Assembly (NCBI GenBank): GCA_028753945.1
Contig: JAPNXP010000003.1
Location: 1,178,001-1,242,000, forward strand
Direction of reading: 5' to 3'
Source: Hexactinellida sp. DTS-2022
Taxonomy: Eukaryota > Porifera > Hexactinellida
DNA: 64,000 bases
Below the pieces are notes generated by a model. The model did not search any database, was not told where the DNA came from, and saw nothing but the letters and a program-made list of their open reading frames with translations. How positions within the stretch are numbered: position 1 is the stretch's first letter; every line of letters starts with the position of its first letter. The translations under genes and the position numbers were made by a program. Below are positions 43,602 to 55,556 of the stretch, in pieces.

Positions 43602-43959
43602 TTAATAAGTAATTGGTTACAGTTAGAAAAATAAACCCACCTTTAACTTATCCCTGGTCCAAATCAGTTAAATGGCCTGTATATAGTAGGCTATGTTTTA
43701 TCATAGTTTAATAATATTTATATTTATACATACTTCCCCCAAATTAGCATTCTGGCCCACTGTGGTCAGTCCTAGGTGTCTCTATTTCGACACCTGCGAC
43801 ACCCCTAGCGGCGCCAATGGTCTGAACTAAAATCAGGGATATAATTGCAGTTCATTCAACCTCAGCCAGCTAGGATGACTTCAGGGTAATTGCATCTCCT
43901 GGGAGTTCAGAATCTTGGAAAATTATGCAGAAGAAGTCATTATCCATGCATGTTTCAGT

Positions 43960-45341
43960 CAGCATCTCAAGTCTTCCAGTAAGCAATGTCTTTGGAAGTT
44001 ATCTGTTACTAATGTGACAAGTCTGTAATCTATGATACTTCCATAAACTGTTATACGATAGTGACTAGCTGTATAACTTGTAGAAATTTTTGTTCCAGTT
44101 ATCCGAAAATTTATTGTGAATCGTCTAGTCGGTCTACAAGTTACATATTCCGCAGTCTTCCATGAAGTTATTATGATACATCTATAAACTGTTAAGGGGT
44201 GAGTCTGGTAGGGGTTACTTTTACCAAAATACTGAACTTTAAAACTTGAAATTTTAAGTGTATATTCGTACAGCAGAGATGACTTCAAAAGTGCAATAAA
44301 ACATCACAAAATCACTCAGTTAATAAAAAAATTCTTTTCAGTATAGTATTTATTACAATGCTACGAAAAATAATATTTTGTCTTTAATGTGTTTAGTGTT
44401 CAAATAAGTCATTTATCCGTGAAATTCTCTACTATTCGTGACAAAACATATCAATTTTCCTAAACTTATGATGGATATTCACCCAATATTTTATAATTTA
44501 TGGATAACTAGTAAGTACGTTTCCTATATTAATGTGAAATGCAACGTTTAATAGATGGTATCTTTTGAGATCTACCGAAAACCGCCGAATTTTTGAAATC
44601 GGAGTAGTGGATCAAATTATTTGGATGTATTAAGTCAAAAACTTTGGACCAGAGATATAGGAAGAAATAGAGGGGTACCCAGAGCAGCGACCCTCCCTAA
44701 AAATTAACAACATTTGCGAATGTAGAACATATAGATATAACTATGTATTCTAACTAGTAGATATAGGATAATACATACAATATGGAGACAAATTAAGGTT
44801 TGCAGACAGTGTGAGGTAAAAATATTCCACAAGACCCTCAGGATTGTGGAGCGAAGGTCATTATTTTTTGGAAGTGGACTTTTTTAAAATATTAAAAAAT
44901 ATTAATTTAGTCAGTTTAAGTTTTAAATATGTAACATGTATGTTATGTTGTATAAAGCATACATATACTATGCAGATTCAACATCTAGCTACCAGACTCA
45001 CCCCTTAAGCGGTAGTGACTCGTTATACCACTTGTAGTAATTGTTCTTCTACTTATCTGGAAGTTTATTATGAATTGTCTTATCGGTCTACAAGTTAAAT
45101 ATTTGCTGTTTTCCCAGAAGTTATATGTTGCTCTGTGATATGTTTTAACTGTATGATGCATCCATCTACTGAATTCCGTTCATTAACTCGTCAAAACTCT
45201 TTAGTTATTATTGTTCTAATTATCCTAAATTTATTGTGAATTATCAGATCGGTCTGCAAGTTGCATATTCCGCTGTTTTCCCTCAAGTTATCTGCTACTA
45301 TGTGACATGTTCGGATTCTTTGATCTTTCAGCGAAGTTAGA
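43960..45341. repeat. ~169-bp satellite, several monomers, interrupted by a TTAA element
   Basis: Monomers share CGGTCTACAAGTTACATATT, CCGCAG/TTTTC, GAAGTTATCTGTTACT, GATACATCTATAAA, GTGACT and CCGAAA(G)TTTATTGTGAA. Comparable starts are at 44132, 45086 and 45252 (the last pair 166 bp apart). Diverged monomers. A second array lies at 59600-61760, where the spacing is 169 bp. Confidence 0.75.
44196..45004. mobile_element. TTAA element, 809 bp (GGGGTGAGTCTGGTAG family), in satellite
   Basis: TTAA at 44192-44195 and 45005-45008. Ends are GGGGTGAGTCTGGTAG and (reversed) GGGGTGAGTCTGGTAG, identical over 16 bp. Satellite text is interrupted by it and resumes after it. Confidence 0.92.
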
Positions 45342-45872
45342 CTGGTATGCAGAGCCGGATTAACCACTAAGCCAAATAAGCCATGGCTTAGGGCCCCACA
45401 GTTCTGGGGGGCCCACCCAGGGCCGGATTACCGCATATGCCAAGTAGGCCATGGCCTAGGGCCCCGCGGATTTGGGGGCCCAGCGCTTTTAGCGGCTCCG
45501 GGGCGTTTAGGTGAATTTTTAGAGAAATTATTAAAAATGAGGCTTCATGTATTGGGCAGATGGACTCATAGTGTCAAGCAAGTATGCCAATATTTATTTT
45601 GTGTCCGTTATCATCGGATATAGTGTTACTAATTTTAAATTATAAATTGATATTGATGCATGGAATTTTCTATTATTTATAAGGCAACCAAATTCAATAT
45701 AGGTACGTTTTTATAACATTGATATGATTGTACTTCATACATCCTTTATTTAATCATCGTTCACTCCCGCTAAGTTGTTTAAAACACTCTTTTTCAATGA
45801 CATATATTTGTAATAAGTATTTTACCTTTTAAAATATCTGTTGTGTTCTTTGAAGTTCTACACTGTCGGACT

Positions 45873-47396
45873 GTCACGAAAAAATTGGTCCGGGCCAAAA
45901 CTGGTCCGGGACCAATTTTGGCCTGCTATAAATGGTCCTAGCTTGCTAAAATAGGTCCGGCCTAAACTTTTTGTTAGATCGCATTGTTAGATCGCACTAT
46001 AGTTGCTATAACAGACCGCCTACTAGTGCGAAATTGTATAGGACAATCAATTATTAACGGTGTCCGGACTGGCCAATTTACCGAATTTCTTTTATTCCAC
46101 CGGAATATTTTTTTTTTCTAAATATACACTCAATGAGATTAATATTTCTCCTCCAATCTTAATTTTGATTTTGTCATTCATAAGTGTCACAATATGACGT
46201 TTCAACACCTCCATATATGGAAAAAATTACAAATTTCGCCGATATCCTTGAAATTTTAAGAGTAGAGTAAGAGTAAGAGTAGAGATTATCTAGTTTTTTC
46301 CAGAATTAACATATTGCGGGGGAATACTAAGACACTTTGGAATCGAATTGGAATGTTAGTAAGTGACTATTGAGACATTAGAACTAAATATACACTTAAT
46401 TTTCAAAAGCTTCGTTCAAAGAATAATAAAAATTGATTTAGAAGCTTAGTTTTGATGAAATGTAATGAGTTATCGCGACAAACTCAACTGCATTGTCAAT
46501 AACATAACTATATCATAAAAAATAGGAAGTAGAATGAGTAATTTATTATTTGGGATTGAATATGGGAACAGATTGTGTGAAATTTCCCAATAAATTGAAG
46601 AAATGTGGACTTTGAATCGAAAACTGTAAAAAAATCGAGGAAAAAAAAGTAAATTCATTGTTAACGCAAGTTGGATAGGTTTCTAAGTAACTCAATATCT
46701 TATACAACAACTAGTTAGAAGTTGGGAAGTGCTTCTACAAAAGATTATAGACTATTAGACTATGTTACGGTCAATTAGAAGCCATTTTTAGAAATTCGAT
46801 ATATATTTAGTTACATTTTGAAATTTGAATTTTTTAAAGTGCAGTTATTCTTAGAAATGCCTTCCTAGATACTTGTTATGAATCAAAAGTAGTTATGATG
46901 AATCAATAATGATTTACCATTATAAATTATGTAATCCCAGTCCGGATACCGTTAAATTGAAAATGTATCTTTTTCTAATCGTCTACTATGGTTCAGGGGA
47001 AAAAGGAGTCCCTTGTAGGTATTAAGGCATGAATAATAGTGAAAAGAATTGGTTTTGTAATTGTGATATATGGAGTTACGGTGTAAAGAATCAACTTAGT
47101 AATTGTGTATTATTGACTATTGTGAAAACATTTGCATCTTCTATCTATTCTTGTGTTGATGAATGATAAAAAGCTCTTTAATTATTGTCTTGGAATGGTT
47201 GTTCGGCGGGGACCACCTTTGACCAATGGGCACCGCCTTTGGCGACCAAAACTAGTCCGGCCGGACCATTTTTGGCGACCAAAACTAGTCCGACCGGGCC
47301 ATTTATCTCCAGCCAAAATTGGTCCCGGACCATTTTTGGCAGTAAAAATTGGTCCGGCCGGACCACTTTTGACCCTGACCAATTTTGGCGTGACAG
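45873..47396. mobile_element. Nested TIR element with GGTCCGG repeats, ~1.5 kb
   Basis: Left CTGTCACGAAAAAATTGGTC and right (reversed) CTGTCACGCCAAAATTGGTC. Both ends are followed by several copies of GGTCCGGGCC/AAAACTGGTC motifs. GGA flanks both sides, but the target duplication is too short to be sure. The interior is AT-rich without a transposase. Superfamily not assigned. Confidence 0.6.
47205..47385. repeat. ~35-bp tandem repeats of CCGGACCATTTTTGGCGACC type
   Basis: Four to five imperfect units of GGACCA-TTTTTGGC-GACCAAAACTAGTCCGGCC form the right subterminal region of the nested element. They keep frames open on both strands (for example 47132-47449 and 47182-47430), which are not genes. 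Confidence 0.75.
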
Positions 47397-47828
47397 GGAC
47401 TACTAATGTTGAGAACCTATTTCTAAACAAAATATTACCTTGTAATTGAAGTTAGATTGATTTTAATACATCTAAATTATTTAATGATACTTTTAGTTTA
47501 GAAACTTTGACTGGTTTGACATTTCGTCAATTAATAATGTGACCTGAATGTTTAATAATTATGTCTCGAAGTGGCAACTTATTATGTATAGTACATAATT
47601 TAAGTTTAACTAGTTAGACATGCAGTCTTCGCACGGATATCATTGACGACTTAGCAAGAATAAAGCCTGAAAAAAGTTGTTTGATGGATATGTAATGATT
47701 CATGTATCTAAGAAAATAATACTTAATAAATTTATTTTCATTAATATGTATTTAGTCTTAGGGGGCCCCCAAAAAACTTTTGGCCTAGGGCCCCGCACAG
47801 TCTTAATCCGGCCCTGCTGGTATGTAAT

Positions 47829-48363
47829 CATAGGCGTAGAATAGGGGGGGGGGGCAGGGGGGCGTCGCCCCTCCATGATTTGGCCATGTGGGGGCGGCCA
47901 TTACAAAAGACCTATCCCGCCCTTCCATGAAATTGTGTGTCTCTCACCCTTTTATCCCAATATTACGTGCTGATTCTATCATGATACCTTCTTAGATGCG
48001 CATAATCTATGTATGTTATTATTTGGTTGAAACTACACATTCATTATCACATCACTGATTTAATGTAACAATGTTAATAGTTTATGACAAAATCAAAAAA
48101 TTTTATCTCAACAAGTTTTATACCTTTTCTTAATATTTAAGCATGCACGCAGTTAGTGTTGACCAGTTCTTCCCGGTTTAAGTATAAGTTTTGATGTCCG
48201 TCCAAATCAATTTGGATAGGACAAAACCAAGTTACTTTACTAACATATTATAGGCACATACTACCTAAATTTTCCTGGGGGTAGAACGTAGACGGTAGAC
48301 CCCTTAATTTTTTCCTCGCTCGCTATCGCCCCTCCATCGCAAAACCATGTTGCTACGCCAATG
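47829..48363. mobile_element. hAT-type MITE, 535 bp
   Basis: Duplication TATGTAAT at 47821-47828 and 48364-48371. The ends CATAGGCGTAGAATAGG and (reversed) CATTGGCGTAGCAACATGG are inverted. The left duplication overlaps the right duplication of the preceding hAT element (TATG shared), so it was inserted at that boundary. Confidence 0.87.
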
Positions 48364-48371
48364 TATGTAAT

Positions 48372-48873
48372 TCTTCAGTTGTTTCCTTACCTGAATCACG
48401 ATTAGTAATAACAAGGAATCTATCATCCTCTATCTTCTGTCAATAAGCTCCGTTTCCACATAAGATGATTCCCTTTCTCTATTTGTTTAATTCTAGAGTC
48501 ATTCTTTCTGTGTTCAGATAAAGGTTATTGAGTTTTATCCTCTCCATCTACTGGATTTCTTATATTCTTTTCTACAACCCAAACCACTATGCGATGTGAG
48601 TTAATATCTTACTAATTTATCTATTTATTGATTTTATACCTGCTAAATCTCTATCCTCAAGATTCCATGCTGGCTAGCTCATGTTTCTTTATGTTCGCAG
48701 CTAATAATGTTTTGTTCTCTAGTCTGTACGTACCTTTTTATAAACCAAGATCATCCAAAAAACTCTGCTCTTGTCCACACAAAAAGTCGCCATTTATTCC
48801 TGTTCACAACTTGATAATTTTGGACATGGATGTGTCCGAAGTCCATTATACTACTGGCCCATAAATGGTATAA
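48372..48873. other. Stretch without a supported gene
   Basis: Plus-strand frame 48628-48864 (78 aa) has no recognisable domain. Nothing else is seen. Confidence 0.4.
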
Positions 48874-48881
48874 ATGGCAAC

Positions 48882-49493
48882 CAGGGAATGAAAGGTTCAC
48901 GATCGAACTTATTGAACTTGAACTGAACGAACTGAACGCAGGGCTTTTAAGGGATTCACGGTGAACGAACTGAACGAACGTCAACGGTTTCCGAATGTCA
49001 GTTAAAAGAACTGAACGAACTAAATTAAACGAATTGAACGAAATGAACGGATTGAACGAACATAACTGAACGAATTAAACTGAATAAAGTTGAAGCATAG
49101 ATATAGATCCATTAAATATAATAAGTGACTGCATAAATGCTAATTCCGGACATCCCTAGTGGACTCATGTCTCTTAGCTTAGATTCTAGCTTCTTAACCT
49201 GAACTTCAATAACAGCTTTGAGGATTGAAGTCTCTCATAAACGGAATAGTTCGACCCACTCACTGTACTCTGAACGAACTGAACTAATTAAATTGAACGG
49301 ATTGAACGAACTGAACGAACGTAATTGAACATAATTGAACGGATTGAACGAACTCGGGTTATCCCGTGAACGAACTGAACGAACGCTGGTGGAGCTGAAG
49401 GTAGGAGGTGAACTTGAACGAACTGAACGTGCGTAAATTTGAGATGAACTGATTTGCGTCCTTTCAGTTCGTTCGTGAACCTTTCATTTCCTG
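48882..49493. mobile_element. hAT-type MITE, 612 bp, with GAACTGAACGAAC subterminal arrays
   Basis: Duplication ATGGCAAC at 48874-48881 and 49494-49501. TIRs are CAGGGAATGAAAGGTTCACG and (reversed) CAGGAAATGAAAGGTTCACG. Both sides are filled with direct GAACGAACTGAACGAAC repeats, which create artefactual RSIRSI-like frames. Confidence 0.92.
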
Positions 49494-49794
49494 ATGGCAA
49501 CCTATATAAATTTCCTCGTTAGAAATTTTGTGGGTAGATTATAACAATTTGTGTACAACCATAATATTTTTCTATTGTTTGGTATTAGTATAGAAATTGT
49601 AAATTTTATTGCAAGTTCGATTACTATACACTCACTAGTCAGTGCTTTCAGTTTGCTATATATTTTGAAACTTGCTATGTAGTATACCAACTTTTCGCTT
49701 ACCTCTTGAGTTCTGTATGCTATTATTCTTTATTTATTTTCATATTTTCTTCAATAAATTCCAACTAGATTGCTTTGCCTAATAGGTGTTCAGC

Positions 49795-51235
49795 ACCTGG
49801 ATGTAGAACTAACTACGCTGGCGAACCCTATAGGCCAATTTTTAAACTCCCGAGAGGACCACCTGTGCTAGTTCAGTAGTGGCTGAAGGCACTTTGTAGA
49901 GAAGGAGTCTGAATATACATGTTTGTGCAAAACATTTCTCTGAAGTGGACATCGAAACCACCTATTCGATTCTACAAGCAGATGGTAAATTTCCGACACA
50001 AAAACGAGAAATCCCTAAACTTCGGAAAGACGCTATGCCTCTGTTTTTGACAAATTGCCCATCATATTTGTCTTCCACCTCAACTAAATCTCTTACCCGC
50101 TTGGACCTAGGAACCAAGGAGCAGTTCTTCTTTTCAATGGTTCTTCAGCAAAGTCTGGAACAACGTGAAACAGAGAATGTTAAGTTTCGTCTACTAACGC
50201 TACCTGACTTGTGAGTTAAAATAAATCCTGCAAGATTGCGAAGGATTGGTTGTTATGGGCTTCTAGAAAACTATGATATATTTCATCAAGCCAAAAATTT
50301 TGGATTCGAAACCAACCATTGAATATTCCCTCTCCATCAATGAATTTTAGTTGTCAAAGCATTTGCAAACAACCAACAAGTTAAACTCGCTCTTAATACG
50401 ATAACTGATGTTAGACAAATCGAGGATATTCTAGAGAAATTGGAGCACGTTGAAGAAGTATCTTCACAAAACCCTCAATCTCTTCCACAGCAAATAACTA
50501 ATGCAACCAATCAACTGCGCACTGCAGTTAGTAATCTTGAGAAAGAGAATGATTTCGTAAAATTAGTCCCTGATAATACCAATCGATCAAATATTTACCG
50601 CATCTACAATTCATATTTAACCAATTCGAAAACCTTCTTGTACCCAAATCATCGGAGGTATAATCTAATTACTCTGGTAATGTCATTACAGTGTCAGCAA
50701 ATTTCGCCAGCATGTTACCGATATCTTCAATCTCTGGATTATATTTCTTTACCGCATCATTCAACTCTTCAACGACTATACTCCAATATTGGTTTAGATA
50801 GTGAATTCACGCGTTTTCTTCAACAATCCACCTTAGATTTCAATAAGTAATATGGAACGGAGTGTGATTCTGCAGATGGATGAAGTCCATGTAAATCGGA
50901 GTATACCTATAAAGGTAGAAAGATAATCGGTTCCTCTATGCAACCATACAATCCTGTGAAAACCGTTTTCGCGATTTGGTTTCAAGCTTATACAAGAAAT
51001 GGTCAAACGTTCTTCGACTACTTCCTTGTTCTAAATCATCAGCTCCTGAACTGTATCCAATAATCAAGTCCGTTATTAATGATATTGAAAATTCCAATCT
51101 AATGGTTGAGGTCATTTGCACGGATAATTATCCTATGAAATATCCACGCCTGCGAATAAGTAGCTATAATAATTCTGAAAAAGCTATGTTTACAAATTCT
51201 TTGAATAATTCCCGTGAATTATGAATAAATCATTA
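49795..51235 (+). pseudogene. Third P-like THAP transposase remnant (5' two thirds)
   Basis: After TAATAG it starts CSAPGCRTNYAGEPYRPIFK, LPRGPP and, in the next frame, CAKHFSEVDIETTYSILQAD, a THAP finger. Then come RLDLGTKEQFFFSMVLQQSL and, in the longest open stretch (50440-50850, 136 aa), NHRRYNLITLVMSLQCQQIS, PACYRYLQSLDYISLPHHST, LQRLYSNIGLDSEFTRFLQQ. In other frames follow LQMDEVHVNRS (~50870-50905) and SSLYKKWSNVLRLLPCSKSS up to VEVICTDNYP (~51130). DEVH and CTDNYP are catalytic-region signatures of P transposases. About five frame changes. The C-terminal third is absent; a TTAA element begins at 51469. Confidence 0.75.
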
Positions 51236-51636
51236 GTTATTCTATAATTCATGAATTATTCATCTAGGAAAAGAGGGTACGGAAATTTCCGTAAGCTGGC
51301 GTACCAGCTGCGCTGGCCCTGTTGTAGCATGCATTTTAACAATACAACCGAGCAAGCGTTGCGAGCGGACAAAATCTTTAGACGTTCAAGCAATAGAGAA
51401 CTTATAACATTTAACATCATTGAAACAAATCATATGTTTCATAGTTGTATTTTTGGGTTTTGTCTTAAGGAGTCATAAAGTTTAATATTGCCAGTTTCGA
51501 TAGAACGTCTCTACAAAGTTAATCAGAACACTCCAATTTTTATTTCAGCATGACTGGAAACACAGAAAAAGTCATCAAAAGAATTTCTAGAAGATTGTGA
51601 TCAATATTCTTGTGAGGATAGATCAAAACGTCTTAA

Positions 51637-53229
51637 GGCCCCTCTTTGGTTCATTTGGAAATTGAGATAAGACTGTTTTCGTATAGTTCCCAGTGAAGTA
51701 TAGATACATTGAAAATTTCAAGTGAATCTGCGCCCTACTTTTTGCAATTACCACCTGTTTAGTGCTGAGGAATGTGTGTATCATCATGAAAAGGTCAATT
51801 TTCAATTAATATAAATATACTTTTGGTTCAGCTTCTCTCAAATTTTGTCCAAATTGTTTGAAACCGATTCTAAACTTATGAGGACATAAGTAATAATTGA
51901 TTATTTTTCAAACTAATCTCTAGCATCCAAACTTTGGGAGCTATAGCCCTATGAAGTCACGTTTTGACTGCCAATTTTGCATTATCTGACGAATTACGAA
52001 AATCTTGCTGTCCAAGTCGAACTTCAAAGATATAGAATTCGGAAAGTTTGTCTGCTAGAGGTTAGTTTGAAAAATTTTCCCGAATTACATATGTCCTCAT
52101 TAGTTTAGACTTGGTTTCAAACAAATTGGACCAAATTTGAGAAAAGCTGAACCAAATGTATATTTAATATTATGTATTTTTAATTTACTTTCCACACAAT
52201 TATGAGCTTATTCCGGTGAATATATAGGATAGCAATCTTTTCGAAAATGGTTTCAATTGGTAATCTAATGGGTTTGTAATATTACATGGATGTGATTGGA
52301 AATTTAGTGCTAAGCTCTAGAGTTTATAATTATCGAGAGGAAAATATGCTAAATCATCAAAAATGGTCACATTTTAGGCCCATATATGGTCATTTGGAAA
52401 TATTATGCGAGTTAGGGACATAAAATGTATTATGGAGGGATTGAAACCGGGTATTGCGAGCATTTTGCACACAAAATTTTATTTATTGAACATACGATTT
52501 CTGAGATTCAAAATAGAGATGTGAAAGGACCACCCAATGAGTTGAAAGGTCAGAAAGTTTAAAATGCTAAAGCGTTCACAGTTTTTATCCAAATTGTTTG
52601 AAACCTAGTGCAAACTAATGAATAAATAATAAATTTGGGATTTAACCTTGATCTAAACTTTACAATGCAAACTTTCAGAGTTAGAGCCCTTTTAAGTCAG
52701 ACTATGCACCTTGACAGTCCAAATCTGACTTAAAATGACTATAACTCCGAACTTAATTTTTGGAATGTTGAAAATTTTGGTTTACAACCTAAGTAGATAT
52801 GCAAATATACTTTTGCATTAATAACAACGAAATAGAAAACAAATTAAGTCAGTGCGAGCCTACAAACTTTTTATTCCATTTGAAAAAGTCACCCTCCATG
52901 ATGTCCTTCACATTCCTGGATCTTATAATTGTCTCTACAGCAAAACGATTGGTCAGATTCACCTGAAATTTTCTATGTGGCTATTCTTTATAGTGTACTA
53001 TCCAAAAACAATCGAATCTCAATTTATCTGACCAGCATTGTGTGGCCGTAATTTTTAATACTCTGAATTTGGCCATATAACAGACATTTCCCAATTTCAC
53101 ATAGCCCTAGTGAGCTCAATTGTCGTCAGAATTAAGTCAAATTTTCCTATATTATCCTCCCGATATAATAACTAATAAACCAATTAAACTCAATTATTTT
53201 AAAAATTCAAAATAAACCAAAGAGGGGCC
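51637..53229. mobile_element. TIR element, 1,593 bp (GGCCCCTCTTTGGT family), TTAA-like target
   Basis: Ends GGCCCCTCTTTGGTT and (reversed) GGCCCCTCTTTGGTT match. Flanks are TTAA (51633-51636) and TCAA (53230-53233). The empty site in the sister host element near 58985 reads GTAA, so a 4-bp duplication fits. The second copy is at 59719-61286. It contains degenerate internal direct repeats (AAACTTTGGGAG...AGCCC and AAACTTTCAGAG...AGCCC). Non-coding. Confidence 0.8.
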
Positions 53230-53901
53230 TCAAATCCAACACCTCCAAGGCCAGCAGGGGGCAGAAAATGGACCATCAGCTATAAGTCGGACAAATTCAA
53301 TAATATTGCTTAGCAAATTTGGATTTAGACCTATTAGAAAGACTCTGAACAGTTGAGATACTCAATTCATATTTCTGAAAATTCAAATAACTTTGACCAT
53401 ATATGGTCATATGGATGCGCCACTTTGATGACGGTGCAATTAAATATCTCACGAATGAGAAGTCGTTGCGACTAGCTCTAACCATTTAACGATGACAATT
53501 AATCAATATAAATTCACTGTGCAACAAATTGGGACTACATACCATGTAGTTTTTCATTCTGTGATTTTTTATACCATATATGGATGTGTTATGTCACACA
53601 ATTTGATGACGTAAGCAAAAATTAAATCTTCGTTAGAACTTATTTCTAAAGTCCGGACACTAACAGCGGCAGATTTTAGACTTCTTTACCTTGATTATGA
53701 TTATATTACAAAGGTATTTAGACCCTTTATAATGACCGGTGCCACGTGGTTTAGTGTCCTTTTGTTCGAATTTCAGACGGATTTTGGGACGTTTTGTACT
53801 TTCCTGACCAGAATATACATTATAATCTTCTATATATTTTTTTGTTTACTTTTTATGTGCTTCCAGTCATGCTGATATTAAAATTGGAGTATTCTGATTA
53901 A

Positions 53902-54621
53902 GGTTAAATTACGGCAGATTCACCCAAAAAAACACATGAATTTAGTTTTGAAGGTGGGAGTTTGAATTTCACATATATGATGGAAGACATTATAGCTATA
54001 TCGAAACTGAAAACGAAATCTAATTATCTTCTATAAATTCGAAATTATTGGGCTTGCAGTATTATGCTAATACAAAAGTCCCATAGGGGGATTTTATCAG
54101 ACTCCACCTGATAAGTGTGTGGTTTGCAAGATCATTATTTGCTAAAGACCTGTACTGTGTGATCTATCAGATAGATCATCGTTATGGGCGGTTGGTGAGT
54201 GGTTTAGAATTTTGATAAGATCTAAATAAAAAATATTGCGACCTTTTGGAACCAAAAAATGAATAAAAAGGTCATCTTTTCATGCGAAATTTGATAAAAT
54301 GCTTGATAAAAAAATTTCCAAGTCATAATTCAAAAATGTAAACCGTCTACCTACTCCGTACGCTTATAATCTTTAAATATTGATTCTGAAAACAAACATT
54401 GATGGCCGCATTGCCAAATTACCGCATAATATCTACCACCACTTTTGGAAATCGCCCTATGGGAGATTTGTATTAGCCAAATTTTGAAACCGACAAAAAA
54501 TACAAAGTATAATAGATAGGGACATTTTCTTTTTGGTTTATTGATTTGTATCGGATAGGTATATATTTCTCACAATTACAGATTAATACAAGAACTTTCA
54601 TTCACGTGGGGTAATTTAACC
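53902..54621 (-). mobile_element. TTAA element, 720 bp (GGTTAAATTAC family)
   Basis: TTAA at 53898-53901 and 54622-54625. Reversed relative to the 34913 copy. The empty site is kept in the inverted host copy at 59099-59102 (CTGATTAACT). Confidence 0.92.
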
Positions 54622-54790
54622 TTAACTGTGAAGAGACGTTCTATAGAAACTGGCCACATTAAATTCATGACTCCTTAATTGAGGATTTTTAATTTCCGCG
54701 TTATTAGTTGCGGGAAATAGTATGCGCAAATAGTGTACAAATGATACTTTAAATATGGGCAACATTCTAATAGTTTTGTTGGTCTTACCT

Positions 54791-54844
54791 TTTACTGTGC
54801 CGACTATACTATAGTATAGTGGCCCAGTTCTAATCTTGCTGCCT
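54791..54844. repeat. Third copy of the ACTATACTATAGTATAGT palindromic repeat
   Basis: ACTGTGCCGACTATACTATA followed by GTATAGTGGCCCAGTTCTAA is the reverse of the two copies at 4595-4716. The core palindrome is longer here (ACTATACTATAGTATAGT). Confidence 0.6.
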
Positions 54845-55556
54845 TTATTATTATTATTTCTCCGTAGACGGTGCGCTGGCCACACCTATATACATAGATG
54901 GCTGAAACTTACCATGTAGATGCGAGGGGCCTTCTAATTTGCACCTGGGGTTACGAATTTTTATTAGCAAATTTTGGACACATTTTAACACCTTTCAATA
55001 TTTGTCTGGTCCATAACTCAATTTTTTTTTACTAAACCCCCAATTTTTTTACAATTAGATTCATCATAAAATTTTGCTTCCGATGGGATAAGAAATTTTT
55101 TAATATTGGGTTTATTTTCTGCCATTATTGGGCGTTGAAATTTCTTTGTTAACACACACTTCAATTTCAATATTGCTGTTAAATGTGCCTATGGATGCGT
55201 TAAGTCCCCCAGAATTAAATAAAACCTGTTAGAAATGTGAAGATTTTGACATACTGATGGATTTGCTTGAGGAAAATGTCAGCATGTAACAAAAAATGAA
55301 AAGGTAAATTGTTCACAATAATTCCAGATAGTTGGAGTCAAATAAATACTATGGAAAAATTTGATGTATATATATCTGAATACTTAGTGAAGAAGTCTAG
55401 AAAGTTGAAAAACTCTTTAGGTATTTTGCCTGAATTAGAAATGAAAAAAGGAGGGTCATTAAGTTCAGAAGTTATTGAAAGGGTTGTATCATTTTACCAA
55501 TCAGATGACTATTCTCGTATGTGTCCAGGTAAGAAAGAGTATGTTTCAGTTAGGGT

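Larger units (their letters stand above)
40220..43695 (+). mobile_element. Second P-like (THAP) transposon, 3.48 kb
   Basis: The ends are inverted: CATAGCCTACTATATACAGG on the left and the same text reversed at 43676-43695, continuing CCATTT and, further in, GGACCAGGGATAAG (40271 region and reversed near 43650). A 7-bp duplication TTTTATC flanks it (40213-40219, 43696-43702). It holds a THAP finger and a decayed P-type transposase, an AACGCG MITE (41166-41532) and a TTAA element (42883-43601). TIRs resemble those of the 20279 element (CATAGCCTACT-TATA), so both belong to one lineage. Confidence 0.75.
45350..47816. mobile_element. Composite hAT-type element, 2,467 bp, with doubled left end
   Basis: Perfect duplication CTGGTATG at 45342-45349 and 47817-47824. 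The left end CAGAGCCGGATTAACCAC is followed ~67 bp later by a second end CAGGGCCGGATTACCGC, and each leads into GCCATGGCTTAGGGCC or GCCATGGCCTAGGGCC. The right end reversed is CAGGGCCGGATTAAGACT, next to GGCCTAGGGCCCC. A further TIR element is nested at ~45873-47396. Confidence 0.85.
51469..54674 (+). mobile_element. TTAA element (GGAGTCAT family), ~885 bp plus two nested inserts
   Basis: TTAA at 51465-51468 and 54675-54678. Left GGAGTCATAAAGTTTAATAT, right (reversed) GGAGTCATGAATTTAATGTG. Both continue GGCCAGTTTC(T/G)ATAGAACGTC. Nested inside are 51637-53229 and 53902-54621. Subtracting these with their 4-bp duplications leaves 885 bp, close to the 871 bp of the reversed copy at 56911-59152. 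Non-coding. Confidence 0.82.

Noticed and set aside
47132-47449. Frames of RPKLVRPDHFW-like repeats on both strands
   Set aside because: They are translations of the GGTCCGG subterminal repeats of a non-coding element.
49288-49500. Minus-strand frame with VRSIRSI repeats
   Set aside because: Translation of the GAACGAACTGAAC repeats of a hAT MITE.
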